A stretch of DNA of 64,000 nt from VRUE01 sp963774405 (GTDB taxonomy: Bacteria; Actinomycetota; Thermoleophilia; Solirubrobacterales; 70-9), in assembly GCA_963774405.1 (NCBI GenBank), contig CAVZEV010000002.1:124001-188000 (forward strand). The letters run 5' to 3'. Position 1 is the stretch's first letter. Each line of letters begins with the position of its first letter. The position numbers were made by a program, and so were the translations under genes. This document shows positions 19,401-29,941 of the stretch, in pieces. Below the pieces are notes generated by a model, which worked only from the letters and a program-made list of their open reading frames with translations, had not been told where the DNA came from and did not search any database.

Positions 19401-22400
19401 GCGAAGAGCAGCTACCCCAGGCGGCTTCCTGGGTTGAGTCGAGGCGGCACTGGTAGGAGGCGACGCCGGAGCCCGAGCCGTCGTTGCCGCTGAAGGCGAA
19501 TTCGGCGTTGGCCGAGGCGCTCAGCGACGGCGGCTGCGAGGAGATCTGCGTGTCGGGCGCGGTCGTGTCCACCGTCCAGGTCGAGACGGCCGGGGACGCA
19601 TCGGCGTTGCCGGCTTTGTCGATCGCGCGTACTTCGAAGCTGTGGCTGCCGTCGGCGAGGTTGCTGTATTCCTTCGGCGAGGCGCAGCTCCCCCAGGCCG
19701 CTTCCTGGGTTGAGTCGAGCCGGCACTGGTAGCCGTTCACGCCGGATCCGCCGGCGTCGGTTGCGGAGAATTCGAGTTCCGCGGCGGTCGCTGTGGTCAG
19801 GGCTTTGGGCGCCGAGTCGATCTGGGTCTGTGGGGCGGTCGTGTCGACGGTCCAGCTGAAGGCTGCCGGGGACGCATCGGCGTTGCCGACTTTGTCGTTC
19901 GCCCTGACTTCGAAGGTATGCGAGCCATCCGCCAGGCCGGTGTATTCCTTCGGCGAGGAGCAGCTGCCCCAGTCGGCTTCCTGGGTCGAGTCGAGGCGGC
20001 ACTGGTAGCCGTTCACGCCCGAGCCCGAGCCGTCGTTGCCGCTGAAGGCGAATTCGGCGTTGGCCGAGGCGCTCAGCGACGGCGGCTGCGAGGAGATCTG
20101 CGTGTCGGGCGCGGTCGTGTCCACCGTCCAGGTCGAGACGGCCGGGGACGCATCGGTGTTCCCGGCTTTGTCGATCGCCCGCACTTCGAAGCTGTGGGCG
20201 CCGTCTGTAAGGCCGGTGTATTCCTTCGGCGAGGAGCAGCTGCCCCAGTCGGCTTCCTGGGTGGAGTCGATCCGGCACTGGTAGGAGGCGACGCCGGAGC
20301 CCGAGCCGTCGTTGCCGCTGAAGGCGAAGCCGGCCGTGCCGGTGGCGACCAGGGGCGCCGGCGCCGAGTCGATCTGGGTCGTCGGCGCGGTCGCATCGAT
20401 CGTCCAGGTGAAGGTCGCCGGGCTCTGGTCGACGTTGCCCGCCTGGTCGATCGCCCGCACTTCGAAGCTGTGGGCGCCGTCGGCGAGGCCTTCGTAGGTC
20501 TTTGACGAGGAGCAGGCGGCCCAGTCTTTGGCTTCGCTCGAGTCGAGGCGGCACTGGTAGGAGGCGACGCCGGAGCCCGAGCCGTCGTTGCCGCCGAAGG
20601 CGAACGTGGCTTTGGCGGAGGAGCTCAGCGCCGGCGGGTTCGCGGAGATTTGCGTGTCGGGCGCGGTCGTGTCCACGGTCCAGGTCGAGACCGCCGGAGT
20701 CGCGTCGATGTTCCCGGCTTTGTCGACCGCCCGCACTTCGAAGCTATGGGCGCCGTCGACTAGGCCGCTGTATTCCTTCGGCGAGGAGCAGCTCCCCCAG
20801 GCCGCTTCCTGGGTCGAGTCGAGCCGGCACTGATAGCCGTTCACGCCGGAGCCGCCCGCGTCTGTTGCGGAGAATTCGAGTTCCGCGGCGGTCGCTGTGG
20901 TCAGGGCTTTGGGCGCCGAGTCGATCTGGGTCTGCGGCGCCGTCGTGTCGATCGTCCAGGTGTAGGAGGCGGGCGACTGGGTGACGTTGCCGGCGCCGTC
21001 GATCGCCCGCACCTCAAAGGTGTGAGAGCCCTCGGCAAGCGCGTTGTAGGTCTCGGGCGAGGTGCACGCCTCCCAGGCGCCGACCGCTTCGGAGTCGCGT
21101 CGGCACTGGTAGGAGGCGACGCCCGAGCCGCTGTCGGAGCCGGAGAAGGAAAGGGTCGCGCTGGAAGACGCCGAGAGCGACGGCGGCTTCGATTCGATCT
21201 GCACCTGCGGCGCCGTCGTGTCGACGGTCCAGCTAAAGGCTGCCGGAGACGCATCGACGTTCCCGGCTTTGTCGATCGCCCGCACTTCGAAGCTGTGGGC
21301 GCCGTCGGCGAGGCCCGTGTATTCCTTCGGCGAGGAACAGGCGCCCCAGGCGGCTTCCTGTGTGGAGTCGATCCGGCACTGGTAGCCGGTCACGCCCGAG
21401 CCAGAGCCGTCGTTGCCGCTGAAGGCGAACGTGGCTTTGGCCGAGGAGCTCAGCGCCGGCGGCTGCGAGGAAATCTGCGTGTCGGGCGCGGAGGTGTCCA
21501 CGGTCCAGGTCGCGACCGCCGGCGAGGCGTCGACGTTCCCGGCTTTGTCGACCGCCCGCACTTCGAAGCTGTGGGCGCCGTCGGCGAGGCCGCTGTATTC
21601 CTTCGGCGAAGTGCAGGTGCCCCAGGCCGCTTCCTGACTCGAGTCGATCCGGCACTGGTAGGAGGCGACACCCGAACCGCCCGTATCCGAGCCGCTGAAG
21701 GCGAAGGTTGCTTTGGCCGACGCGCTGAGCGCCGGCGGGCCCGAGGAGATCTGCGTCTGCGGCGGGCTCGAGTCCTCGACGTAGGTGAGGCCCGCCGAGC
21801 AGGCCGAGGCTTCGCTCGCCGCCCCGGTTGCGGTGGCCCTGAACGTGGTGCTCGAGTTGTCGGCGACCGAGACGGTCACCCCGGCCGCCAGTTCGGCGGC
21901 GCCGGCCGTGGCCAGCGGCGAGCCGCTGCAGCCGCTGGTCGAGTAGAGCTTCACGGTCGAGCCAGGCGCGGCCGAGCCGACGACCTTCGGCGAGTTGGCG
22001 TTCGCCGGCGAGGCCGGGATCGTCGCGGTCAGGCTCGGTGCCGCCGGCGGCGTGACGAAGCTCAGCGGCGAGAGCAGCAGGCTCGGTTCGGTGCGTGAGC
22101 CGCTGCCGCTGCTCGAGGTGACGCGGAAGTAGTAGGTCGCGTTCGGGTTCAACCCGGTTAGCTGGACGCTGTGCGAGGTGACCGCCGAGGAGTCGCTCAC
22201 GCTCGAGCTGAGCGAGCTGGAGCTGGTCCCGTAGTCGACCTTCGAGTCCGAGGCCTTATCGGTCTGCCAGGTGACCGTCGCGGTGCCGTCGTTGTGGGCG
22301 GCCGCCTGGACGTTGGAGATCACCGGCGGCTGCTGTTCGGCCTCGAAGACGACGTCGGCCATGTAGTTGGTGCCGTTGTAGCTTTCGGGCCCGCCCTCTG

Positions 22401-24778
22401 AGAAGAGGCTGCCGTTGCCGCCGTAGTGGTAGACGCCGTTGCCGCCGACGACGCCGCTCGCCGGCGCGTGCAGCGGCGCGGCATCGGCGCCGACCACCGA
22501 GAAGTAGCCGCTGAGCGCGGCGTAGTGGCCGTTGGGCGCGTAGTAGGAGGCGATGTAGGTGGTGTTGGCGCTGATCGCCACCGGGCTCGGCAGGCTCACC
22601 TGCTGCCAGCCCGAAGCGGTTTCTTTGCTGAACGTGACTTCCGCGAGCTGGGTGCCGCTCGCCGTGTAGAGGTGGCCGACGTGCGCGCCGGTCGCTTCGC
22701 TCGTCTTGTAGTACCTCAGCCCGGTGATGTAGCCGGAAACATCGGCGCGGAACTTCACCCCGACTTCGATCTGGCTCGGGTCGGATTCCGGTTCGCCGCT
22801 GAAGGTGTTGTCCCAGATCGTGCAGGGACAGGAGCGCGGAACCACTTCGACCGTGCTTTCGTCGCCGGGTTCCTCGAGGTTGGCGCTGTCGTCGGTGGCG
22901 CGCGCGACGATCTGCACCGTGCCGGTCGCACCCGGCGTCCATTTGTACTTCCACGAGCCGCGCCCTTCGGCGGGCGTCCAGGTTTCGCCCCCGTCGAGTG
23001 AGACTTCGACCCCGGCCACCTGACCGCCAACGTCGGTGGCGCTGCCTTCGATCGTCATTTCCTCGCCGCTTTCGACCTGCGAGCCGTTCGCGGGCGTTTC
23101 GATCGTCGCCACCGGCGGCGTGTGGTCGGTGCTTTCGCTCGCCGCCACCCTCCCCGCTTCGAGCGTCTGCGGCTGCACCCCCATGTCGGCGAACAGGTTC
23201 ACGGTCGCCTGCTGCATGCGCGGGTCGTCGGTCCGCGGATAGGCGCCGCGGTCGTGTTCGGTTTCCAGCCCCCACGACCACTGCACGGTGCCGGCGCCGA
23301 AGACCAGCGCCCCGCTCGGCGCCCGGTAGAGGGTGAGGTGATGGGTCGCCGTCTCCGGCAGGTAGTTGGAGCCGTAGTCGATCAGGTAGTCCTGGACTTC
23401 GACCGTGGTCGAGGAGAGGTCGATCTCCCCCGGCGGGCGCGAGCTGTTGTGGACGTCTTCGTCCCACTCATAGCCCAGCGTTTCCGTCCCGAGGACCGCG
23501 CTTTCGCCGGATTTGAGCGATTCGATGTTGGTGTTGCGCCAGAGCCGTAGCTGCTTGTCTTCGGCCGGCACTTCGATCGAGGCGGTCCCCGAGTTGACCA
23601 TGAACAGCTGCCCGCTGAGCGCGTTCTCGGGCTTGCCGCCGTCCGCCGGCGGGCTGAAGCGAGGATCGCGCCAGGTGCCCGGTCCAGACTTTCGATTCCG
23701 GGTCGATCTTGGCGTTGGCGGAGGTCTCCTTGTAACAGACGATCGTCCGGTAGCTCGAGTTCGAGCCGTCGATGCTGTTCGCCCAGCGCGTCTTCCAGAA
23801 GATCTCGTTGCCGCTGAAGAAGGCGAGGTTGACGCCGGCTTCGCGCGCTTCTTCGACGTGTTCGCGCTGCGAGGCCGACCAGTACTCGTCGTGGCCGACC
23901 GAGAGGAAGACTTTGTGCTGCAGGATCGGGCTCGCCGACTTGGCGACGTCGACGCCGCTGATGTAGCTGGTGTCGTAACCGTTGCGCTCGAGCCAGCGCA
24001 CCATCGGGTATTCGGCCGCGAAGGGGGCGTCTTCGGGGGTCGTCCCCCGGGTCGTCAACGGCCGGTTGTAGCTGACCTTGTAGGCGCGTTCGGGGTCGGT
24101 TCCCGGGCCGCCCACGTAGAGGCTGTTGCCGCCGTAGCGGTTGTAGGCCTCCCAGGTCGTGTCGGCGGTCTGGAAGACGAGGTTCGAGTGGCTTTCGTCG
24201 TTGCGCACGACGAAGACGACCAGGCTGCCTTCCGAGCTTTTGTCGGTGCGGATCAGCTTGGCGAAGTAGATCCCGGAGACCGCGGTCGAGGGCACCGCCC
24301 AGGAGGCCGACTCGGCCCAGTTGCCGCAATCGACCAGCCCGGTCGAGGCTTCCGTTTTGCAGGCGGGCTGGCTCTGCGGGAGTTTCGCGCTTGGCGCGAT
24401 GTTGCTCGCCACCTTGCGGGCGCCGTCGCCGCCGTAGTAGCCCATCCGGTAGATGTCGAGGTGGTAGGCGCTCGATTCGGTCTTGATCTTGAAGTGGACC
24501 GTTTCGCCGCGGTCGACGCTGATCTGGGTCGTGAAGCCCTGGATCGTCGGGTCGCCGGAGCCTTCGACGTCCCATTCGGTCGGCGGGTTGCCGGGCTTCG
24601 AGTTCTCGCAGACGATTTCGTTTGCCGGCGGATCGCAGGGGCCCGCCGCGGCCGGCTCGGCGAGCAGCGCCTGGCACCCGATCAGGGCCAGGAGGAGGGC
24701 GATTGTGCAGGCAGAGAACTTGGCCACCTGATATTGCAACGACGCCCGGCGACGCGATTTTTCACCCGCCGGGGACAA
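7471..24778 (-). CDS. Giant secreted Ig-repeat protein with N,N-dimethylformamidase-like N-terminal domain; one frame break
   Basis: About 5768 residues after correcting one extra base in a C/G run at 23677-23681. Order: a signal segment whose LIGC also fits a lipobox; a DMFA2-like domain (about 55-545) with GHDEYWS and SGNEIFWKTRW; an Ig-like domain (about 555-650); a DUF4082-like domain (about 655-840); an FN3 domain; then about 50 Ig-like domains of roughly 92 residues; and an Arg-rich 150-residue tail. Most repeats carry two cysteines in a C-R-x-D-S ... W-x2-C pattern, which suggests one disulfide each. No LPXTG anchor is present. The longest frame starts at TTG 24778; GTG 24727 also gives a signal peptide. 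The gene lies downstream of the beta-propeller and glycosyltransferase operon. A stalk or adhesin role is inferred; the enzymatic activity of the head is unproven. Confidence 0.8.
8254..14300 (-). repeat. Higher-order tandem repeat, 1380-bp unit, about 4.4 copies
   Basis: Within the giant gene, five successive Ig-like domains (about 460 residues, types C-D-E-A-B) recur four times, followed by a final C-D. Equivalent positions are offset by exactly 1380 bp (for example 8752, 10132, 11512 and 12892). Alternate copies agree best: 8461-8520 equals 11221-11280, and 9841-9900 equals 12601-12660, giving a 2760-bp superperiod. The remaining 27 upstream domains are only loosely similar to one another. 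This indicates recent duplication of a dimeric unit inside an older repeat array. Confidence 0.9.
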
Positions 24779-24816
24779 AACTCGTCCCTAAGCCTCGACC
24801 TTACGTTGAGGTTTGG

Positions 24817-25809
24817 CTATTCGCGCAGGGCGACGGGGGAGCCGGCGTCGCGCACGACGAGCCGCGGCCGGCCGCTGCCGTCGGCGGGCACCGTGTAGAC
24901 GTCGAAGCTGTCCGAGTAGACCAGGTTTTCGCCGTCGAGCCACTCGACCTGGTCGTCGATCGGCCGGTGCTCGGCGACTTCGTGCGACTTCATCGTCGCC
25001 AGGTCGAGCACCTTCAGCTGCCAGCGGTTCTGCCGGCCGAGCCGGCTCTTGTAGGCGATCCGCGTCCCGTCCGGCGAGAGCGAGGGGCACTCGACGTGGT
25101 TGTGGATGACGCGCATCGTGCGCGCCCGCACGTCGCCTTCGACCAGGTAGTAGCGGCCGTGCGAGCGCAGCGTCGCGTAGAAGCGGTTCGAGTCCGGCGC
25201 GAAGGTGACGCCCCAGAAGTTGAAGTCTTCTTCCTCGAAGGGTCGGCCGTCCTTGCTCACCTTGAACGTCTCCAGGTTGCCGACCGTTTCCCCGGTGCGC
25301 ATGTCGACGATCGTCGTTTCGGTCGAGTAGCCGCCGTTCTCGAGGTAGGCGTGGCCGTTGACGAAGGCGGTCATCGCCCCGTAGCGCCCGTCGCTGGAGA
25401 CCCGCGCGCGCGAGGGCACGCCGCCCAGCGGCAGGGTGTAGAGCGTGCCCAGCGAGGAGTCGAAGATCGTCGCCTGGTAGCCGGTTTCGGTGTCGGCGGT
25501 GGCCAGGCAGAGGCCGCGCCCGGCGGCGAAGTAGACCCGCTCGCAATCGATTTCGGGCCCTTCCAGCTGCCGCGGGTGCCCGCCCTCGAGGACGAAGACG
25601 CGGCCGTTGGTCAGCGGGTCGTCGCGGTTGACGGCGCGCACCATCAGCTGCGCGCCGGCGAGCCCGGTCGGTTCGCCGACGATGCCGACCGGCTGGGCCA
25701 CCTCGGCGCCGCCGCGCGAGCTCGACGGTGCGGCGACCAGGTAGACGGCGGCGCCGACGATGCAGATCAGGCCAAGCGCGGCAAGCGCCTGACGGCCGCG
25801 CCTACTCAT
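24817..25809 (-). CDS. Membrane-anchored TolB/PD40-like beta-propeller protein
   Basis: 330 residues with an N-terminal membrane anchor (ALAALGLICIVGAAVYLVAA, residues 8-27) and an extracytoplasmic beta-propeller. Blades are recognisable from repeats such as SRARVSSDGRYGAM, GVTFAPDSNRFY, CPSLSPDGTRIAYKSRLG and DQVEWLDGENLVYS. Such proteins usually mediate protein-protein or envelope contacts; no enzymatic motif was seen. The ATG overlaps the stop of the upstream glycosyltransferase by 4 nt (ATGA), so it ends the minus-strand operon that begins around 29.85 kb. It lies 38 nt before the giant gene and may be co-transcribed with it. Confidence 0.7.
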   Translation of the reverse strand: MSRRGRQALAALGLICIVGAAVYLVAAPSSSRGGAEVAQPVGIVGEPTGLAGAQLMVRAVNRDDPLTNGRVFVLEGGHPRQLEGPEIDCERVYFAAGRGLCLATADTETGYQATIFDSSLGTLYTLPLGGVPSRARVSSDGRYGAMTAFVNGHAYLENGGYSTETTIVDMRTGETVGNLETFKVSKDGRPFEEEDFNFWGVTFAPDSNRFYATLRSHGRYYLVEGDVRARTMRVIHNHVECPSLSPDGTRIAYKSRLGRQNRWQLKVLDLATMKSHEVAEHRPIDDQVEWLDGENLVYSDSFDVYTVPADGSGRPRLVVRDAGSPVALRE

Positions 25810-27053
25810 GCCGCGACGCCGGCGGCGACCCCCGTCCGGGAATCGCGCTCGGCCGCGGGCGCGCCGCGACCGATCGCCCGCTCGTAGGCGTCGAGCAGCA
25901 CCGCCGCGGACCGCTGCCAGGAAAGCTCGCCCACCCGCTCATGGCCGTACTCTCGCATCCGCGCCCGACGCCGCGGATCGGCCAGCAGCGCGTCGATGCA
26001 GCGGGCGAGCGCCTCCGGGGTCGGCTCGGGCGCGTAGGCGGCGGCCTCGCCGGCCGAGACCCGCGTCTCCTCGAGGTCGTAGGCGGCGACCGGGCAGCCC
26101 ATCGCCATGTACTCGAGCACCTTGATCATCGTCGAGCTGCGGTTGAGCGGGTTGGGCGGGTCGGGCTCGAGGCCGATGTCGGCGCTGGAGAGGATGCGGC
26201 GGATGTCCTCGTCGCCGCGCCAGCCGGTGAACTCGACCTGCTCGGCGATCCCCAGCCGCGCCGCCAGCGCTTCCATCGCCGGGCGCACCTCGCCCTCGCC
26301 GACGAAGATCGCCTGCCAGTCCTCGCCGCGCAGCGTGCGCAGGGCGGCGAGCGCCCGCAGCGCCTCGTCGATCCCGTCCTGGGGGCCCATCATCCCCAGG
26401 TAGGCGATCAGGTGGGCGCGTCCGCGGCGCAGCGCCGGGTCGGGCTCGACCGGGCGAAAGCGCTCCAGGTCCGGCCCGTTGCGGACGACGAAGACGTCGG
26501 CGGGGTCCACTCCCCCGCGCGCCAGCGCGATCCGCCGGTAGGACTCGTTGGTCGAGATCACCACGTCGGCGGCCCGCATCGCGCGCCGCTCGATCGCCAG
26601 CAGCGCCCGGTGGGCGAGCCCGGCGCGGCCGAAGCGGCTGCGGAAGAGCTCCGGGGTCAGGTCGTGGTGGTCGAAGATCAGCCGGGCCCCGCGCCGGCGC
26701 GCCGGGCGGGCGGCGAGGTGGAGGAAGTCGGGTGGGCTGGCGACGTGGACGACATCGAAGGGCCGCTCTCGCGCCAGCTCGCGAACCAGGCCGCGAATCC
26801 GCCAGAGCGCCTGGCCGTACTCGCGCAGGTAGCCGAGCGCGCTCCGCGCCGGGCGCAGCCGGTAGCGGCGCAGCTCGATCCCCTCGAGCGTCTCGCGCTC
26901 CGGCTGCTCGCCGTCCCCGGCCATTGCGCAGACCGCGGCTACCTCCCAGCCCGCGGCGCGCAGGGTGCGCGCCTCGCTCCAGACCCGTCGGTCGCCGGGA
27001 AGCGGCGCGTTCTCGCTGATCAGCAGGGCCCGGCCGCGGCGCGGCGCGCTCAT
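25806..27053 (-). CDS. Family 4 glycosyltransferase
   Basis: 415 residues with a GT-B fold. The N-terminal Rossmann half begins LLISENAPLPGDRRVWSEAR and contains DVVHVASPPDFLHLAA and IFDHHDLTPELF. The C-terminal half has the donor-binding region GLEPDPPNPLNRSSTMIKVL followed by EYMAMGCPVAAYDL. The ATG at 27053 overlaps the upstream sugar-transferase stop (ATGA), and its own stop overlaps the beta-propeller start, so it sits in a tightly coupled operon. The likely role is cytoplasmic extension of the lipid-linked polysaccharide unit. The specific sugar is not predictable. Confidence 0.88.
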   Translation of the reverse strand: MSAPRRGRALLISENAPLPGDRRVWSEARTLRAAGWEVAAVCAMAGDGEQPERETLEGIELRRYRLRPARSALGYLREYGQALWRIRGLVRELARERPFDVVHVASPPDFLHLAARPARRRGARLIFDHHDLTPELFRSRFGRAGLAHRALLAIERRAMRAADVVISTNESYRRIALARGGVDPADVFVVRNGPDLERFRPVEPDPALRRGRAHLIAYLGMMGPQDGIDEALRALAALRTLRGEDWQAIFVGEGEVRPAMEALAARLGIAEQVEFTGWRGDEDIRRILSSADIGLEPDPPNPLNRSSTMIKVLEYMAMGCPVAAYDLEETRVSAGEAAAYAPEPTPEALARCIDALLADPRRRARMREYGHERVGELSWQRSAAVLLDAYERAIGRGAPAAERDSRTGVAAGVAA

Positions 27054-27717
27054 GCGGCGCCCTTGCCGTGGATCACGGTCGGCAGGGTGAGCAGGAGGAT
27101 CTTCAGGTTCAGCCCCAGCGAGCGCGTCTCGACGTACTCGCTGTCGAGCTCGATCATCTGCTTGAAGGTCAGCAGGCTGCGCCCCCTCACCTGCCAGAGG
27201 CCGGTCACCCCCGGCTTCACGGCGAAGCGGCGGAACGCCTCCGGCGGGTAGCGGTCGACCTCGTACTGGATCGGCGGCCGCGGCCCGACCAGCGACATCT
27301 CGCCGCGCAGGACGTTCCAGAGCTGTGGCAGCTCGTCGATGCTGGTCCGCCGCAGAAACGAGCCGACCCGGGTCACCCGGGCGTCCTCGTGGAGCTTGCT
27401 CATCGGCCGCGTCCCCTGGCGGTCGCCGTCGGCGATCATCTCCTCGACGTGGTTGCGGTGGGCGCCGCTGTCGGCGCCTTCGCCCATCGTGCGGAACTTG
27501 GCGACCGAGAAGGGCTCCAGGCCTTGCCCAGGCGCCGCTGCCGGAAGAAGACCCGGCCCGGCGAGTCGAGCTTGACGGCCACGGCGACGACCAGCAGCAG
27601 CGGCGAGAGGAGCACCAGGCCGAGCGTCGCGCCGAGCAGGTCAAGCGCTCGAATCGCGACATCGGCGAAGCGGCCCGCCTCGCCGGGCACCTCCGTCAGT
27701 GTCGGTTCGGCGCTCAT
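27050..27717 (-). CDS. Polyprenyl-phosphate sugar-1-phosphate transferase (short form); one frame break
   Basis: About 222 residues after correction. It has one hydrophobic segment (LLGATLGLVLLSPLLLVVAV, about 25-45), then the family motifs FFRQRRLGK, KFRTMGEGADSG, TSIDELPQLWNVLRGEMSLV and GPRPPIQYEVDRY. One base appears missing near 27520-27524; restoring it rejoins LGKGLEPFSVAKFRTM. This is the enzyme class that transfers a sugar-1-phosphate to undecaprenyl phosphate and so starts Wzx/Wzy repeat-unit synthesis. The large N-terminal domain of WbaP-type enzymes is missing, so it resembles the monotopic PglC/WecP-like short form. It has ATGA overlaps on both sides. Confidence 0.85.
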
Positions 27718-28849
27718 CGCACGGCGGCGACCGCCACCCCAAGCAGGCTCTCGATCACGTGATCCTGGGCCCCCTCGGCGAGCCCCGGGAAGAGCGGCAA
27801 CAGCACGACCTCGCCTGCCGCCGCCTCGGTATGCGGCAGGCTGACCGCGGAGTCGGCGTAGGCGCCCTCGAGGTGGATCGCCATCACGCCGCGGCGGGTG
27901 GCGATGCCCTCGTGCAGCAGGGCGCGCATCAGCTCTTCGGCGTCGAGCGGCGCCCCGGCGCCGACCCGCACCGGGTAGGACTGCCAGGTGCGCTGCGCGT
28001 AGGTGGGGTCGCGCGGGGTCTCGATCCAGGGACCTCCCCCAGGGCGGCTGTGTAGCGCTCCGCGAGGCGGCTGCGCTCGGCGAGGATCCGGTCGAGCACC
28101 GCCAGTTGGCGCAGGCCGACCGCCGCCTGCAGGTCGGTCATCCGCGCGTTCCAGCCGCGCTCCGGGTAGTGCTCGATGACCACGTCGCGCGCCTCGTGAC
28201 GGGCGAGCGCCGACTGGTCCATCGCGTGGGTGCGCAGCCTGCGCAGGCGCTCGGCGATCTCGGCGTCGTGGACGGCGATCATCCCGCCCTCGCCGCAGGT
28301 GATCACCTTGCGCGGGTGGAAGGAGAAGCAGGCGAGCGGCCCCAGCGAGCCGATCGGCCGGCCGCGGTGCAGAGCGCCGATCGCACAGGCGGCGTCCTCG
28401 ACCAGGGTCAGGCCGTGCGCCTCGGCGAGCGCCAGGAAGCGGTCCATGTCGGCCGGCAAGCCGACCTGGTGGACCGGGATCACGGCCTTGGTGCGCGGTC
28501 CGAGGCGGCGCTCGACATCGTCGGGGTCGAGGTTGAAGGTCGCCGGGTCGACATCGGCGAAGACCGGCGTGGCGCCGCACTGCCAGACCGCGTTGGCGGT
28601 GGCGATGAAGGAGAGCGAGGGGACGATCACCTCGTCGCCCGGGCCGATTCCCGAGGCGTAGAGCGAGAGCTGCAGCGCGGTGGTGCAACTGGTCGTCGCG
28701 ACCGCCTCGGGCGCGCCGACGCGCTCGGCGAAGGCACGCTCGAACTCCTCCACCCGCGGGCCCTGGGTGAGCCAGCCGGAGGCGATCACCTCGGCGACCG
28801 CCTCGGCCTCGCCGCCGCCGAACCACGGCTTCGCGAACGGGACCTCCAT
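27714..28849 (-). CDS. DegT/DnrJ/EryC1-family PLP aminotransferase; one frame break
   Basis: About 378 residues after correction. Core motifs are TTSCTTALQLSLYASGIGPG, VEDAACAIGA and FSFHPRKVITCGEGGM with the PLP lysine near residue 181. The frame breaks at 28028-28032, where one base seems to be missing. The C-terminal domain then reads WIETPRDPTYAQRTWQSYPV and ends after LGVAVAAVR. The ATG at 28849 shares one base with the epimerase stop (TGATG). An epimerase followed by this aminotransferase is a common pair in amino- and deoxyamino-sugar pathways. Sequence error is the favoured explanation of the break. Confidence 0.82.
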
Positions 28850-29853
28850 CAGCGCGCCTCCGAGGAGACCAGCGAGGCCGGCGCCGCGGCGCCGGAGCCG
28901 TTGCGGCTCGCCCGCCACCAGTCGACCAGCATCCGCAGGCCCTGCTCGAGGTCGATCTCGGCCTCGAAGCCGAGCTCGCGCTTGGCCGCCTCGGTCGAGG
29001 CGAGCCGCCGGGTGACGCCGTTGACAGAGCGCTCCGGCCCGTACTCGATCGCCAGCTCGGAGCCCATCGCCCGCAGCAGCGTCTCGGCCAGCTCCTGGAG
29101 GCTGGTCTCGACCCCGCTGGCGACGTTGTAGACGGCGTCGGTGACGTCGGCCTCGGCGGCGAGCAGGTTGGCGCGGGCGATGTCGGGGACGCAGACGAAG
29201 TCCATCGTCTGGCTGCCGTCGCCGAAGATCAGCGGCGGCTCGCCGGCGGCGATCCGCTCCATCCAGCGCACCAGCACCTCGGTGTAGATGCCGTGCACGT
29301 CCATCCGCGGCCCGTAGACGTTGAAGTAGCGCAGGGCGACGTAGTCGAGGCCGCTCATCGCCCGGTAGCTGCGCAGCAGCCCCTCGTTGAAGGTCTTCGC
29401 CGCCCCGTAGAGGGTGTCGTTGGCGTAGGGGTGGTGCAGCTCGTCAGTGGGGAACTCTTCGGCGAGGCCGTAGACCGAGGCCGAGGAGGCCGCGACCAGC
29501 TTGCGCACGCCGGCGGCGACGGCCGCCTCGACCACGTTGAAGGTGCCGTCGACGAGGACCTCGAGCGCCAGGCGCGGCTCCTCGGCGCACTGGGTGATCC
29601 GGATCGCCGCCTGGTGGAAGACGACGTCGATCCCCTCGCTCAGCTCGGCGAGCAGGGCGCGGTCGCCGACGTCGCCGTGGACCACCGTGACGTTGCCGTT
29701 GGCGCAGGCCCACTCGAGGTTCTCGCGCCGGCCGCGGACGAAGTTGTCGATCACCACAACCTCGGCCGCGCCGGCCTCGACCAACTGGTCGACCAGGGTC
29801 GAGCCGATCGTGCCGGCACCGCCGGTGACCAGGTGCCTGCCGCCCGCGATCAC
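28849..29853 (-). CDS. NAD-dependent sugar-nucleotide epimerase/dehydratase (extended SDR)
   Basis: An intact 334-residue extended short-chain dehydrogenase/reductase. The NAD-binding GGAGTIGS lies at residues 10-17, and the catalytic Ser/Tyr/Lys set is visible as ASSASVYG and YGAAK (Tyr near 149). RYFNVYGPR is typical of UDP-glucose 4-epimerase-like enzymes. GTG at 29853 is preceded by CGGAG at a suitable spacing, so it is taken as the start. It opens a minus-strand operon: epimerase, aminotransferase, sugar transferase, GT4, beta-propeller. The likely substrate is a UDP-hexose or UDP-uronate; C4 epimerisation is the commonest reaction in the group. Confidence 0.87.
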   Translation of the reverse strand: MIAGGRHLVTGGAGTIGSTLVDQLVEAGAAEVVVIDNFVRGRRENLEWACANGNVTVVHGDVGDRALLAELSEGIDVVFHQAAIRITQCAEEPRLALEVLVDGTFNVVEAAVAAGVRKLVAASSASVYGLAEEFPTDELHHPYANDTLYGAAKTFNEGLLRSYRAMSGLDYVALRYFNVYGPRMDVHGIYTEVLVRWMERIAAGEPPLIFGDGSQTMDFVCVPDIARANLLAAEADVTDAVYNVASGVETSLQELAETLLRAMGSELAIEYGPERSVNGVTRRLASTEAAKRELGFEAEIDLEQGLRMLVDWWRASRNGSGAAAPASLVSSEAR

Positions 29854-29941
29854 CGTCGGCTCCGGTCCGCGTTGCGCTTTGTCTTGGCTCGCATCTGCTC
29901 TCCTGGGGACGGGGTTTTCGGGGTCTGGGGAACTCGGGGAA

